Assembly: GCA_019636555.1 (NCBI GenBank)
Contig: JAHBXH010000001.1
Location: forward strand, 248,001 to 312,000
Origin: Phycisphaeraceae bacterium
GTDB lineage: Bacteria > Planctomycetota > Phycisphaerae > Phycisphaerales > UBA1924
Direction: 5' to 3'
DNA length: 64,000 nt
Positions 9,138 to 17,302 of the stretch are shown in pieces. Position numbers and translations under genes: made by a program. Under the pieces are notes generated by a model. That model was given only the letters and a program-made list of their open reading frames with translations, ran no database searches and was not told the origin of the DNA. Positions within the stretch are counted from its first letter, which is position 1; each line of letters starts with the position of its first letter.

Positions 9138-9647
9138 ATGAAGAAGGCTGCAGCGGTGAGCGTGGCGGGATTGATCGTCTCCGCTTTGGCGGGGATCTTC
9201 ATCGGTGTGTCCACGTACACGTTCACGTATGCGGAGGGGCTCAGTTACCTTTCCGATGATCCCAAGGCGTGCGTGAACTGTCACGTGATGCAGGGGCAGT
9301 ACGACAGTTGGTCGAGCGGGCCGCATCATGCGCGGGCGAACTGCAACGACTGCCATGTGCCGCACGATTCGACGCTGGCGAAATACAAGACGAAAGCGAT
9401 CCATGGCTGGCGGCACTCGAAGGGATTCACGCTGCAGGATTTTCATGAACCGATCCAGATCACGAGGAGCAGCCGAGAGGATGTGATCGCGAACTGCGTG
9501 CGGTGCCACGCGGATATCACGCACGAGATCCGGTATGGGGGCGGCGCGGGGGGCGTGGCTTTAGGAAATGAATCACCGGGCTGGAACGCGATGGGCGTGG
9601 ACTGCATTCATTGTCACATCGGTGTGGCGCACGGGGCGGCGAAGTGA
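9138..9647 (+). CDS. nrfH: Cytochrome c nitrite reductase small subunit NrfH (NapC/NirT family)
   Basis: NrfH is the membrane-anchored tetraheme quinol dehydrogenase that passes electrons to NrfA. The 169 residues begin with one N-terminal transmembrane helix (about residues 4-28), followed by four c-type heme motifs: CVNCH (45), CNDCH (69), CVRCH (120) and CIHCH (156). The sequence CVNCHVM carries the methionine expected near heme 1. The ATG at 9138 was chosen because it directly precedes the helix. It lies four bases before nrfA and is clearly in one operon with it, so the pair would carry out nitrite ammonification (nitrite to ammonium) on the periplasmic face. Confidence 0.93.
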   Translation: MKKAAAVSVAGLIVSALAGIFIGVSTYTFTYAEGLSYLSDDPKACVNCHVMQGQYDSWSSGPHHARANCNDCHVPHDSTLAKYKTKAIHGWRHSKGFTLQDFHEPIQITRSSREDVIANCVRCHADITHEIRYGGGAGGVALGNESPGWNAMGVDCIHCHIGVAHGAAK

Positions 9648-9651
9648 GGGG

Positions 9652-11247
9652 ATGGCGAACAAGGAAAGGCGCAGGCGCGAAATGAACAGACGCTACCAAG
9701 CGCAGAGTGCAAGAGAGCCCACCCCCTACCCCCTCCCTCGGGGAGGGGGTTTCAGAAGCGGGCGGGCGGCGCTGTACTGGCTGGTCGGGATCGTCTGCTG
9801 CGTGGGGACGGTGCTGGCGATGATGCTCTACAACAACATCGCGACGCGGAAGATGGAAGCGAAGAGCGCGGTGCTGCGGATTGCGGACTTGAAGGAGACG
9901 ACGATCGATCCGGCGGAGTGGGGGAAGAATTTTCCGCGGCAGTACGACGGGTACATGCGCACGGCGGATAACGCTTCGGCCAGGTTCAAGTGGAGCGAGG
10001 GGCGGCCGCCGGACGATGCGATCCACGCGGATGTGCAGCCGGGGGTGGCGGGGGACGCGGCGAAGAAAGCGCCATCAAAGCTGGAAGGCGATTCGCGGCT
10101 GCGGACGATTTTCAATGGATACGCGTTCGCGATCGACTATCGCGAGCGGCGCGGGCACGCGTACATGCTCTTTGATCAGCGCGAGACCGAGCGCGTGAAG
10201 CAGAAGCCCCAGCCCGGTGCGTGCCTGAACTGTCATGCTTCCAACGTCGTGGCGTATCGCCAGGTGGGGATCAAGAACGGTGCGCCGGGAACACTGGAAG
10301 ACCCGCTGCTTTCGGAGGCGGGGCAGAAGCAGCTGTTTGCGGGGTTCGGCGAAGTAAACAAGCTGACGTACAACGAAGCGACGCAGCTCGTGAAGCATCC
10401 GGTGACGTGCCTTGATTGCCACGATCCGCAGTCGATGAGATTGCGGGCCACGCGCCCGGCGTTTCTCGAGGGCATCGCGAACCTGGCGAAGTCGAAGGAC
10501 CCGGTTCCTCACCTGCCGAGCGTGGAGCAGTGGCGCAAGGGCGATCGGTCGAAGGATTACAACCCCAACGAGCTGGCGAGCCGGCAGGAGATGCGGACGA
10601 TGTCGTGCGCGCAGTGCCACGTCGAGTATTACTTCAAGCCGCCGGACAGCCGCCTCACGTTCCCGTGGCACAACGGCCTGAAGGCCGAGCAGATGGAAGA
10701 GTACTACGACAGCGGGGGCTGGTCGGACTGGACGCACAAGGACTCGGGCGCGAAGGTGATCAAGGCGCAGCACCCGGAGTTTGAACTTTGGAGCCAGGGA
10801 ATCCACGCGCGGAGCGGGGTTTCGTGCGCCGATTGCCACATGCCCTATGTGCGCGAGGGCGCGATGAAGTTCACCGACCATCAGGTGCAGACACCCCTGG
10901 CGCACGTGAACCGCTCGTGTCAGACCTGTCACAACTACACCGAGAGCGAGATTCTCTCGCGCGTCGATTCGATCCAGAGCCGGAACAAGGCGCAGCTCGA
11001 TCGCGCCGAGATCGCGGTGGTCGACCTGATCAAGGCGATCCAGGCGGCGCACGCGGCGGGGGCCACGGACGAAGAATTGAAGGGCGCGCGGGCGCTGCAG
11101 CGCAAGGCGCAGTGGAGGGCCGATCTCATGAACGCGGAGAACTCGATGGGATTCCATGCGCCGTCGGAGTTCTTGCGGATCGTGGGAGAGTCGATCGACT
11201 ACGCGAGACAGGGGCAGGTGGAAGTGGCGAAACTGGGGAAGAAATAG
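9652..11247 (+). CDS. nrfA: Cytochrome c nitrite reductase catalytic subunit NrfA
   Basis: Pentaheme enzyme reducing nitrite to ammonium with six electrons. 531 residues from the ATG at 9652, which has GAGGGG just upstream and starts four bases after the nrfH stop. An N-terminal signal anchor lies around residues 38-58. Five heme-binding motifs are seen: CLNCH (191), CLDCH (253), CAQCH (319), CADCH (392) and CQTCH (423). The first, which corresponds to the active-site heme, is CXXCH rather than the classical CXXCK; CXXCH variants are known in some NrfA proteins. Residues about 22-34, between the cytosolic tip and the anchor, are encoded by a palindromic repeat element read in frame (PTPYPLPRGGG). 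No frameshift is seen. Confidence 0.92.
   Translation: MANKERRRREMNRRYQAQSAREPTPYPLPRGGGFRSGRAALYWLVGIVCCVGTVLAMMLYNNIATRKMEAKSAVLRIADLKETTIDPAEWGKNFPRQYDGYMRTADNASARFKWSEGRPPDDAIHADVQPGVAGDAAKKAPSKLEGDSRLRTIFNGYAFAIDYRERRGHAYMLFDQRETERVKQKPQPGACLNCHASNVVAYRQVGIKNGAPGTLEDPLLSEAGQKQLFAGFGEVNKLTYNEATQLVKHPVTCLDCHDPQSMRLRATRPAFLEGIANLAKSKDPVPHLPSVEQWRKGDRSKDYNPNELASRQEMRTMSCAQCHVEYYFKPPDSRLTFPWHNGLKAEQMEEYYDSGGWSDWTHKDSGAKVIKAQHPEFELWSQGIHARSGVSCADCHMPYVREGAMKFTDHQVQTPLAHVNRSCQTCHNYTESEILSRVDSIQSRNKAQLDRAEIAVVDLIKAIQAAHAAGATDEELKGARALQRKAQWRADLMNAENSMGFHAPSEFLRIVGESIDYARQGQVEVAKLGKK
9718..9753. repeat. Palindromic element inside nrfA (ACCCCCTCCC/GGGAGGGGGT)
   Basis: A perfect 10-bp inverted repeat (9728-9737 and 9741-9750, 3-bp loop) preceded by a C-rich lead-in. 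It is translated in frame within the N-terminal tip of NrfA. A closely similar element lies in the aminotransferase gene at 12682-12718. Confidence 0.8.
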
Positions 11248-11274
11248 TCACCGCCGCGATTGAGATCGCATGCC

Positions 11275-11547
11275 TCACAGCTTCTTGAGCAGCACCGGCA
11301 GAATAGTCTTGGCGATCGGCAAGATCGTCGCAAGCGAGAAGACGTTCCGTACCACCGACGAGATGAGCCCGCGCTCGCCGCGTCGACCGGTCAGGGCGTG
11401 ACCGATCACGAGCCCCGCCGCGGCCATGCCGAGCGCCGGACCGATGGCGGGAACCGAGATCAGAGAAGGGCCTTCGTCCACGCCCTCCGCCCAATCAAGC
11501 AGGCGGATCTTGGCTTGTTCGACTTCGTTCATGTCGGGCTTATCCAT
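11275..11547 (-). CDS. Small hydrophobic protein, third gene of a YqjDE-like operon
   Basis: 90 residues: an acidic amphipathic N-terminal third followed by two hydrophobic stretches (about 30-52 and 65-85). It has no recognised family. It lies 18 bp after the YqjE-like gene on the same strand, in the position occupied by a third small gene (yqjK) in the enterobacterial yqjDEK operon, although I see no convincing sequence match to YqjK. Membrane location is inferred. Confidence 0.6.
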   Translation of the reverse strand: MDKPDMNEVEQAKIRLLDWAEGVDEGPSLISVPAIGPALGMAAAGLVIGHALTGRRGERGLISSVVRNVFSLATILPIAKTILPVLLKKL

Positions 11548-11565
11548 GGCGGGCGTTGCAAACAG

Positions 11566-11850
11566 CTACTTCGAGAGAAAGTGCGCGACGATGAGCAGGA
11601 CGGCGCCGATCGCGATCGCCAGCGCCCCCGTGATCGCCGCGGCGGCGGGCATGCCGAGCGGGGGCGTGAGCGCGAGAAAAACGGCGATCAGGCAAGTGAT
11701 GATTCCAAGGGCGATGAAGAGAGAACTCACGATGACGGCGGCGCTGGCGATTCCGAATCGGGACGCCGCGGAACGCAGCGTGCGTCCTTCTTCGCGGATC
11801 GCCCTCGAGAAGGAGCGCCCCTCGGCCTCCATCAAATCGGCGACGCGCAC
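11566..11850 (-). CDS. Phage-holin-III/YqjE-like membrane protein
   Basis: 94 residues with a helical N-terminus (LMEAEGRSFSRAIREEGRTL) and two long hydrophobic helices (about residues 34-58 and 66-92), the layout of the YqjE/holin superfamily III proteins found next to YqjD homologues. The GTG start at 11850 is tentative: the frame stays open upstream to the TAA that ends the YqjD-like gene (11878-11880), so a CTG a few codons earlier is possible. The function of the family is not established; a stress- or envelope-related role is commonly supposed. Confidence 0.65.
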   Translation of the reverse strand: MRVADLMEAEGRSFSRAIREEGRTLRSAASRFGIASAAVIVSSLFIALGIITCLIAVFLALTPPLGMPAAAAITGALAIAIGAVLLIVAHFLSK

Positions 11851-11877
11851 GATGAGTTCGGCGACTTTCTTCAGGCG

Positions 11878-12183
11878 TTATCCCTTTCGGGTGAGCAGCA
11901 TACCGAGAAGCACGCCGGCGCCCGCGGCGATCGCGACGCTGGTCCACGGCCTCTCTTCGATCTGCTCCGCGAGCGACATCGCCGCGTCGCGCCCCTGCTT
12001 TTTGGCGGACTGGATCGAATCGGTCACGCCGCGCTTGGCCACGGCGACGCCCGACGCCGCGGCACCTGCGACGTCTTGAGCGGTCTCGGCGAGATCTTCC
12101 TTGATCCGGCTGACATCTTCGCTGAGTTTGTCGAGGCTGTCGGACAGACCGTTGTGCGAGTGGCGTTTCAAAGCACGAGCCAT
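11878..12183 (-). CDS. YqjD/ElaB (DUF883)-like membrane-anchored protein
   Basis: 101 residues. The ATG at 12183 follows AGGAGT at proper spacing, which favours it over an upstream in-frame ATG. The N-terminal two thirds form an amphipathic helical rod (LDKLSEDVSRIKEDLAETA...). The C-terminus carries the family's Gly-rich membrane anchor (RPWTSVAIAAGAGVLLGMLL). In E. coli YqjD and ElaB are stationary-phase inner-membrane proteins reported to bind ribosomes; a similar role here is inference from family. First gene of a three-gene leftward operon. Confidence 0.75.
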   Translation of the reverse strand: MARALKRHSHNGLSDSLDKLSEDVSRIKEDLAETAQDVAGAAASGVAVAKRGVTDSIQSAKKQGRDAAMSLAEQIEERPWTSVAIAAGAGVLLGMLLTRKG

Positions 12184-12321
12184 GTGTGGTACTCCTCTTG
12201 GAGGGATTGTCGAAAAAGGGCCGCGCGACCCGGTGTCACATGCCATCATGCGTTTGGCGTGTGTGGCGATGCTAAAGGCAGTATGAGTTTGAGGTCATTT
12301 GCCGCGCCGCTACGCTTGGAA

Positions 12322-13338
12322 ATGGCCACAGTGTTCCTGAACGGCGCTTTTTTAGGGCGCGACGAGGCGCAAATTTCCGCATTCGATGCGGGCGTGCAGC
12401 ACGGGGTGGGGCTCTTCGAAACGATGCAGGCGGTGGAACGGGCGGACGGATGGGAGGTGCTCGATGTCGATGCGCACCTGGATCGGCTGGCGGGCTCGGC
12501 GCGAGAGCTGAGATTGACGGAGAGATTGCGCGTTGATGCACTTCGCGAGGCGGTGATGCGGACGGTCGCGAAGGCGGGCGAGGACGAAGAAGACGCGGCG
12601 CGCCTGCGAGTGCGGCTGACGATCACGGGGGGGGATTTGAATCTGCTGGAACGGGGAAAGTCGGTCGCTCAAAGTGCGGAACCCTTCCCCCAACCACCTC
12701 CCTCAGGGAGGGGGCTTGAAGAGCAGCAACCGACCCTGATCATCTCGGCGACCAAAGCGACCGAGTACCCGATTGAGATGTTTCAGCGGGGCGTGCTCGC
12801 GACGATCGCGGACTGGAAGGCCAATCCCCTCGACCCGATGCAGGGGCACAAGACGATCAACTACTGGGCGCGCTTGCGCGAACTCCAGAATGCCGCGGCA
12901 AAGAACGGCGCGGAGGCGCTGGTTTTTCAGGTGACGAATTATCTTTGCGGCGGGTGCGTGAGCAACGCGATCATTGTGAAGGGTGGCCGGATACTGACTC
13001 CGATCGCGCGCGGAGAAGAAATGCAGAGCGCGGAATCCGGATCGCCGAGCGACGCGGATGAAGGGATCGGGAAGGGCAGAGCGGTCATGCCGAGCCCCGT
13101 GCTTCCGGGCGTGACACGGCGCTGGGCGCTTGAGTGGGCAGAAGATGAGGGGCTCGAGATCGAGAAGCGGATGGTTTCGATCGATGATGTGCTGAGCGCC
13201 GACGAGGTGCTGCTCACGAATTCAAGCTGGGGGGTGTTGCCGGTGGTTGCGGTCGAGTCGCGCGTGCTGGGAGCGGGAAAGCCGGGAGAAGTCGGAACAG
13301 CAATGGTTGCCGCCTGGTCGGGGAAGGTGACGAGCTAG
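12322..13338 (+). CDS. PLP-dependent aminotransferase class IV (BCAT/aminodeoxychorismate lyase type)
   Basis: 338 residues. Fold-type IV features: N-terminal FLNGAFLGRDEAQISAFDAGVQHGVGLFETM, the PLP-binding lysine in HKTINYWARL, the AEALVF-like strand (GAEALVFQ), and the C-terminal SVDDVLSADEVLLTNSSWGVLPV-like segment. Members are branched-chain aminotransferase, D-amino-acid aminotransferase and 4-amino-4-deoxychorismate lyase (PabC); sequence alone does not separate them here, though the length including the insert and the lone context fit PabC or an IlvE-like enzyme. A palindromic element (about codons 121-133) is inserted in frame, and a low-complexity loop follows near codon 235. An alternative ATG lies at 12283. 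Confidence 0.82.
   Translation: MATVFLNGAFLGRDEAQISAFDAGVQHGVGLFETMQAVERADGWEVLDVDAHLDRLAGSARELRLTERLRVDALREAVMRTVAKAGEDEEDAARLRVRLTITGGDLNLLERGKSVAQSAEPFPQPPPSGRGLEEQQPTLIISATKATEYPIEMFQRGVLATIADWKANPLDPMQGHKTINYWARLRELQNAAAKNGAEALVFQVTNYLCGGCVSNAIIVKGGRILTPIARGEEMQSAESGSPSDADEGIGKGRAVMPSPVLPGVTRRWALEWAEDEGLEIEKRMVSIDDVLSADEVLLTNSSWGVLPVVAVESRVLGAGKPGEVGTAMVAAWSGKVTS
12682..12718. repeat. Palindromic element inside aminotransferase gene
   Basis: A CCTCCC-TCA-GGGAGG core with a C-rich left flank and G-rich right flank, very similar to the element in nrfA at 9718. It is read in frame as PFPQPPPSGRG in a loop between two conserved parts of the enzyme. Confidence 0.75.
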
Positions 13339-13730
13339 TGCCTATTCAAGAAGCGCCAAATAGCCGCGCCCAGAGTCAGGAAGAGACTGACGAAAAAAGC
13401 GCCGGTCACTGCCAACAGGATCATCTGGGTCGTGCTCCAAGAGAAGACGCGTAAACACGCCCGATGAGACGCAATCAACACGAGCGAAAGAACAATCGCG
13501 GGCAACAGCAGCATTGCAAACACGCCAGACTTTGCAAAATACGCCGCGAGCACAATCGAGATCGGCGCGGCAACAGCTCCCATCGCAACGCACGCCACCG
13601 CAGTTCTGCGCTGTCCCGGCGGCGGCCCGATCCGGACATGCGGTAGTGGCGCGCCGCATTCCGGACATGGCGCGTGACGCGACAAACTGGCGAGTGGATA
13701 GCCGCAGTTTCTGCAAGCAATCTCGGCCAT
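13335..13730 (-). CDS. Zinc-ribbon membrane protein
   Basis: 131 residues. The N-terminus is a zinc ribbon with two CxxC knuckles (CRNCGYPL at 6-13 and CPECGAPL at 22-29), followed by three predicted transmembrane helices (about 42-64, 70-88, 100-125). Such short zinc-ribbon/multi-helix proteins are common in planctomycetes, but their role is unknown to me. Its stop overlaps the convergent aminotransferase gene by four bases. Confidence 0.7.
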   Translation of the reverse strand: MAEIACRNCGYPLASLSRHAPCPECGAPLPHVRIGPPPGQRRTAVACVAMGAVAAPISIVLAAYFAKSGVFAMLLLPAIVLSLVLIASHRACLRVFSWSTTQMILLAVTGAFFVSLFLTLGAAIWRFLNRH

Positions 13731-13773
13731 TCAAAATCCTCAAACGCGAGGCGACCAACGCACGCGAGCAGAC

Positions 13774-14073
13774 TTACCCCATCGGTGCGATGAACGGCAC
13801 GATGTAGCGCACGATCAGGAAGACAACCAGGCCGAGGCCCCAGATTCCGAAGACGATCTGCGCGGTCATCACCAGCACATGGCGGAAGAACTGCGCGAGC
13901 ACCGGGCCGAGGTTGCCCGAAAAATCCTGGAAGCGAAGCGCCTTGTAGGCGATCGACGTGAACAGCGAGACCACGATCAGGCTGTAGACGTTCACAAACA
14001 GCGGCGACGAATAGGCACCGTGCCAGAGCGTCGAGATCGGATCGATGAACGGTGTATAGGCGAAGAGGTTCAT
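13774..14073 (-). CDS. Small integral membrane protein, operon partner
   Basis: 99 residues, with strongly hydrophobic stretches around 24-44 and 62-95. The start codon overlaps the stop of the upstream gene (ATGA-type overlap at 14070-14073), so the two are translationally coupled. No family recognised. Confidence 0.65.
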   Translation of the reverse strand: MNLFAYTPFIDPISTLWHGAYSSPLFVNVYSLIVVSLFTSIAYKALRFQDFSGNLGPVLAQFFRHVLVMTAQIVFGIWGLGLVVFLIVRYIVPFIAPMG

Positions 14074-14555
14074 GACTTGCGCCCGAGAGTTGGAAACATC
14101 GCGTCGATCGCCGCGAGCACGTTGAGCAGACCCGCGACGGCGGTGAAGAGGATGCCCATCTCGTGCACGCGGGCGAGCGACCGCTGCGCCGGCGGGCTGC
14201 CTCCGGGCACGATGACGCCCTGACTGTTGATCGACTCACCGGGGTGGGGCGGGCGCCGGGGCGCGCCGTGCCCGGCCGGATCGGTTCCTTTGTATCGGGT
14301 CTGGTGCAGGTAGTTCGTGCCGAAAGCGACGATCCCGGTCGGGGCCTGCGCGATGAACCAGAGGGCGTCTTCCTTACTGTCAACGGCGTCGATCCCGCCG
14401 ACAAAGAGCCCGGAAAAGAAAAGTCCGAGCACACCAAGACCGATGAGTGTGCCGCGCCGGACTTGACCGAGCAAGACGTGGCCGAGTCCGGGCAGTACGA
14501 GCGCCGCGATTCCGGCGAACGGGTTGAATCCGGTGGCGGAGGAAGAGTTGCTCAT
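14070..14555 (-). CDS. Membrane protein with cytoplasmic proline-rich loop
   Basis: 161 residues from the ATG at 14555 (MSNSSSATGF). Hydrophobic helices lie near residues 11-27, 32-55, 68-85 and 135-155, with a hydrophilic Pro/Gly/Arg-rich loop around 95-125 (GHGAPRRPPHPGE). The N-terminal GFNPFAGIAALVLPGLGHVLLGQ... resembles small planctomycete membrane proteins and, loosely, TM2-type 'lid' motifs. First gene of a two-gene leftward unit with the preceding entry. No function assigned. Confidence 0.65.
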   Translation of the reverse strand: MSNSSSATGFNPFAGIAALVLPGLGHVLLGQVRRGTLIGLGVLGLFFSGLFVGGIDAVDSKEDALWFIAQAPTGIVAFGTNYLHQTRYKGTDPAGHGAPRRPPHPGESINSQGVIVPGGSPPAQRSLARVHEMGILFTAVAGLLNVLAAIDAMFPTLGRKS

Positions 14556-14689
14556 CTGGGTAAATAGCCGGACTGGACGCGGGGCGGGAAGGAGGGAAAG
14601 ATCGGCCGACACTGGGAACGGGCACAGGGGACTGGTTTCCACCGGATATCCACAGTCGGTCCGGCGAGTTGGAGGAATCAGGAGTCGGT

Positions 14690-14717
14690 TTGACAACGGG
14701 ACGGCGGGCAGTACTGT
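14690..14717 (+). promoter_or_regulatory. Strong sigma70-type promoter candidate for the acidic protein gene
   Basis: A perfect -35 TTGACA (14690-14695) and TACTGT (14712-14717) with a 16-bp spacer, 72 bp ahead of the ATG at 14790. The AGGAAGG ribosome binding site lies at about 14777-14783. Together with a terminator after the gene this delimits a monocistronic unit. Confidence 0.55.
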
Positions 14718-14789
14718 ACCGCCTCTTGCGGCCGGGGGCTCGGAAACGGGGCGGCTGGGTAGGAGCATCGACTAGAGGAAGGACGAGAC

Positions 14790-15104
14790 ATGGTCGCGAT
14801 GATGAGGAACAGGAGCGGAACTGTGTTGATGGCCGCGGATACTGAAACGGTTTTTTCCGGCACCGGGACGCTCGAACTGGAAGAGCGTCCGCTGCTGCTG
14901 CCCGATGTCGTCATGTTCGATGAGGACGACGACGACGAAGACGACGATGAATCTCCCTTCGAAGACGACGACGCCGACGGGGACGGAGTCTTTGGCGAGG
15001 GCGAAGGCGAGGACGACGAGGATTTCCTTGACGACGAGTCGGAAGACGCCGAGGGCGACGACTTTGACGACGAGGAAGAAGAAGACGACGACGACGATCT
15101 GTGA
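14790..15104 (+). CDS. Highly acidic Asp/Glu-rich protein
   Basis: 104 residues. The first ~40 are ordinary (FSGTGTLELEERPLLLPDVVMF); the remaining ~60 are mostly Asp and Glu with scattered Gly, Ser and Phe (predicted pI extremely low). There is no membrane segment or signal. The gene has its own promoter and rho-independent terminator and a clear AGGAAGG, which supports it over the longer serine/arginine-rich frames on the other strand and in other frames. Possible roles (ion or protein buffering, nucleic-acid mimicry, chaperone-like tail) are speculation; no family is recognised. Confidence 0.7.
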   Translation: MVAMMRNRSGTVLMAADTETVFSGTGTLELEERPLLLPDVVMFDEDDDDEDDDESPFEDDDADGDGVFGEGEGEDDEDFLDDESEDAEGDDFDDEEEEDDDDDL

Positions 15105-15185
15105 AACGGCTTCGGCGGCCTCGAAAACGGACCATCGGGGACTGAAGGCCGTTCCGGGTGTGTGGCAACGGGGACTGAATGTGCG

Positions 15186-15217
15186 GGCGGCGCTTGCGGG
15201 CGCCGCCTTTTTCTTTT
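15186..15217 (+). terminator. Rho-independent terminator after acidic protein gene
   Basis: GGCGGCGC (15186-15193), 6-nt loop, GCGCCGCC (15200-15207), followed by TTTTTCTTTT. A perfect 8-bp GC stem with a U-tract on the + strand, 80 bp after the stop. Confidence 0.85.
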
Positions 15218-15255
15218 GGGTCGGCAAGGAAGACTCGCGAGGGAAGCCGGATCGG

Positions 15256-15804
15256 ATGAATCCACGACCTGCGCGGGCCGATGTGGCTGGTCGAGGAGAG
15301 CGGGGTCTGAATCGACGCTGGAGCACGCCGATGGGAACGTCCGGAGAACAACGCAGCCAGGGGCCGATGAGAGTGGACTTCCGTGCGGGCGAGAGCCGCG
15401 AGGGGAGCGTCATCGATCGCCGGCTGGGGCTCGACAAGCGCGAGCTTGCGAAGGCGCAGGGAGAGGAAGCGCCTTCGACCGGGCTCGAGCGCCGGCGCGG
15501 CCCCGGCCGGCGTCTGAGCGATTTCACCAAGAGCGCCGAAGAAGGCGAGATGACCAAGGAGCAGTTCATGTTCCTCGCGGCCATCGATGCGTTCAAAAAG
15601 GGGAACGGCAAGACGTTCCCGACGTGGACGGACGTGCTCGAGGTGGTCAGGCTCCTCGGGTATCGCAAAACCTGTAAGAGCGAAATCAATCTGCGCAACG
15701 CCGAGGACTGGATGGAGGCGGCGGACGCACCATCGAACACGCGCCCGCAGCGGTGGGCGCAGCGCGAGAAGATTGATCGTGAACGCGCCGGCAAGGCGGC
15801 GTAG
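15256..15804 (+). CDS. Hypothetical protein with conserved C-terminal helical domain
   Basis: 182 residues if started at the ATG 15256; ATGs at 15331 and 15367 are also in frame and the conserved-looking part begins only after residue 85. The N-terminal half is rich in Arg, Gly, Glu and Ser and looks disordered. The C-terminal ~90 residues (MTKEQFMFLAAIDAFKKGNG ... FPTWTDVLEVVRLLGYRK) look like a compact helical, possibly DNA- or protein-binding domain. It lies just after a terminator, so it has its own promoter. Function unknown. Confidence 0.6.
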   Translation: MNPRPARADVAGRGERGLNRRWSTPMGTSGEQRSQGPMRVDFRAGESREGSVIDRRLGLDKRELAKAQGEEAPSTGLERRRGPGRRLSDFTKSAEEGEMTKEQFMFLAAIDAFKKGNGKTFPTWTDVLEVVRLLGYRKTCKSEINLRNAEDWMEAADAPSNTRPQRWAQREKIDRERAGKAA

Positions 15805-15849
15805 ATTTCGCTCGCGGGCGATGTGAAGCCGGGAAGAGCCGTGTGAAGC

Positions 15850-17295
15850 ATGCGTCGGCCCGCTTATTCCGAAGCGGGTTGTTTATTTCGCTCCGAAACG
15901 ATCGCTGGTATTCTCGCCGGCGGGTCTGGAGCATTCGCCTTGCAAGCGGTCACGGCCAAAAAGGAATGGCGGGGCGGCGCACACCTGTTCGCGCTGGTGC
16001 TGCTCTCGATCGCGGTCGGCGCGGTGGTTGGTGGTGTTGGTGCTTCCTTCCGCCTGGCGCTCGACTGGGCCGCCGATCGGCGTGTGCTGCTGCTCGAGTG
16101 GGCGCAAGGCACGCCGATCTGGGGAGTAGTGGTGGTCGTCGGAGCGATCGCGCTTGCCGCCGCCATCGCGGCGTGGCTGGTGCAATGGTTCTCGCCCGAC
16201 AGCGCCGGAAGCGGAATCCCGCATGTGGAATCGGTGCTGCAGCACGACGTGCCGATTGCGCCCTGGCATCTGATCCCGGTGAAGTTTGTGGGTGGCGTGC
16301 TGGCGATCGGTTCGGGCTTTGCGCTCGGTCGCGAAGGGCCGAGCGTGCAGATCGGTGCGACGCTTGGGCATGAGATCGGGCGCCGGTTGGGCTGGGGGCG
16401 GATGGATTGCCGCTCGCTGCTTGCCGCAGGGGCGGGGGCGGGGCTGGCGACAGCGTTCAACGCGCCGATCGGCGGCTCCGTCTTTGTGCTTGAAGAGTTG
16501 GTGCGCAGGTTCGACACGCGCATCACGATCGTGACGTTCGGAGCTTCCACTGGCGCGATCGTGGTGGCTCGTTTGATGCTCGGCTCGGCGCCGGAGTTTG
16601 CGGTCCCGGGGGTGGTTGAGCCGAGCTTGCTGGTGATGCCGGCGTTCTTGCTGCTTGGGCTGGTGATGGGCGCGATCGGCGTGATCTACAACAAGGCGAT
16701 TCTGGGGATGCTCGACGCCGCGGATAGTGTGAAGCGCGTGCCGCGCTGGGCAAAGGCCGCGGCGATCGGCGCGGCGATCGGACTCCTCGCGTTTTTCTGG
16801 CCGGTCGCGGTCGGGGGAGGCGACGTACTCACGCGCGATGCGCTTCACTGGAGCGGAAGCGGCACAACGGTCGCGGCGCTGGGGGCGCTGTTTCTTATTC
16901 GAATGGTGCTGAGCCCGCTCTCCTACGCGGCACAAACTCCGGGCGGGCTGTTTGCGCCGCTGCTCGCGGTCGGTGCGCTGGCGGGTGTGCTGTGCGCGCC
17001 CGGCTGGAACGCGATGTGTGGGCACGTAGCACCGGGCGCAGAAGTCGATCCCGCGGCGATGGGGATTGTCGCGATGGTGGGGCTGTTCACTGCGGTTGTG
17101 CGGGCGCCTCTGACCGGGATTGTGCTCGTCTCCGAAATGACGGTGGGGACGACGCTCCTGCTTCCGATGATCGGGGTGTGCATCGGCTCGATGCTCATGC
17201 CGACGGTCATGGGGAACGAACCGATTTATGAATCGCTGAAGTTGAGGGCGGTGAGGATCGCGGGGGAGCGGGAACGGGACGACCGACGCTCATAA
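15850..17295 (+). CDS. ClC-family chloride/proton antiporter
   Basis: 481 residues with the hallmark ClC motifs: GSGIP (120-124, chloride-coordinating Ser), GREGP (160-164, gating Glu162), and a second conserved Glu pair (E215-E216 in FVLEEL), the position of the proton-transfer glutamate of ClC-ec1. The last point argues for an H+/Cl- antiporter rather than a channel. There are about ten or more hydrophobic helices and no C-terminal CBS domains. The first ~35 residues are not conserved, so a later start is possible. It lies upstream of, but is not obviously linked to, the nucleotidyltransferase genes. Confidence 0.9.
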   Translation: MRRPAYSEAGCLFRSETIAGILAGGSGAFALQAVTAKKEWRGGAHLFALVLLSIAVGAVVGGVGASFRLALDWAADRRVLLLEWAQGTPIWGVVVVVGAIALAAAIAAWLVQWFSPDSAGSGIPHVESVLQHDVPIAPWHLIPVKFVGGVLAIGSGFALGREGPSVQIGATLGHEIGRRLGWGRMDCRSLLAAGAGAGLATAFNAPIGGSVFVLEELVRRFDTRITIVTFGASTGAIVVARLMLGSAPEFAVPGVVEPSLLVMPAFLLLGLVMGAIGVIYNKAILGMLDAADSVKRVPRWAKAAAIGAAIGLLAFFWPVAVGGGDVLTRDALHWSGSGTTVAALGALFLIRMVLSPLSYAAQTPGGLFAPLLAVGALAGVLCAPGWNAMCGHVAPGAEVDPAAMGIVAMVGLFTAVVRAPLTGIVLVSEMTVGTTLLLPMIGVCIGSMLMPTVMGNEPIYESLKLRAVRIAGERERDDRRS

Positions 17296-17302
17296 TCGGG
17301 CG

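Noticed and set aside
14772..15851. Serine-rich leftward frame opposite the acidic protein and its neighbour
   Set aside because: Poly-Ser arises from the complement of GAC/GAA-rich codons; the rightward genes have promoter, ribosome binding site and terminator.
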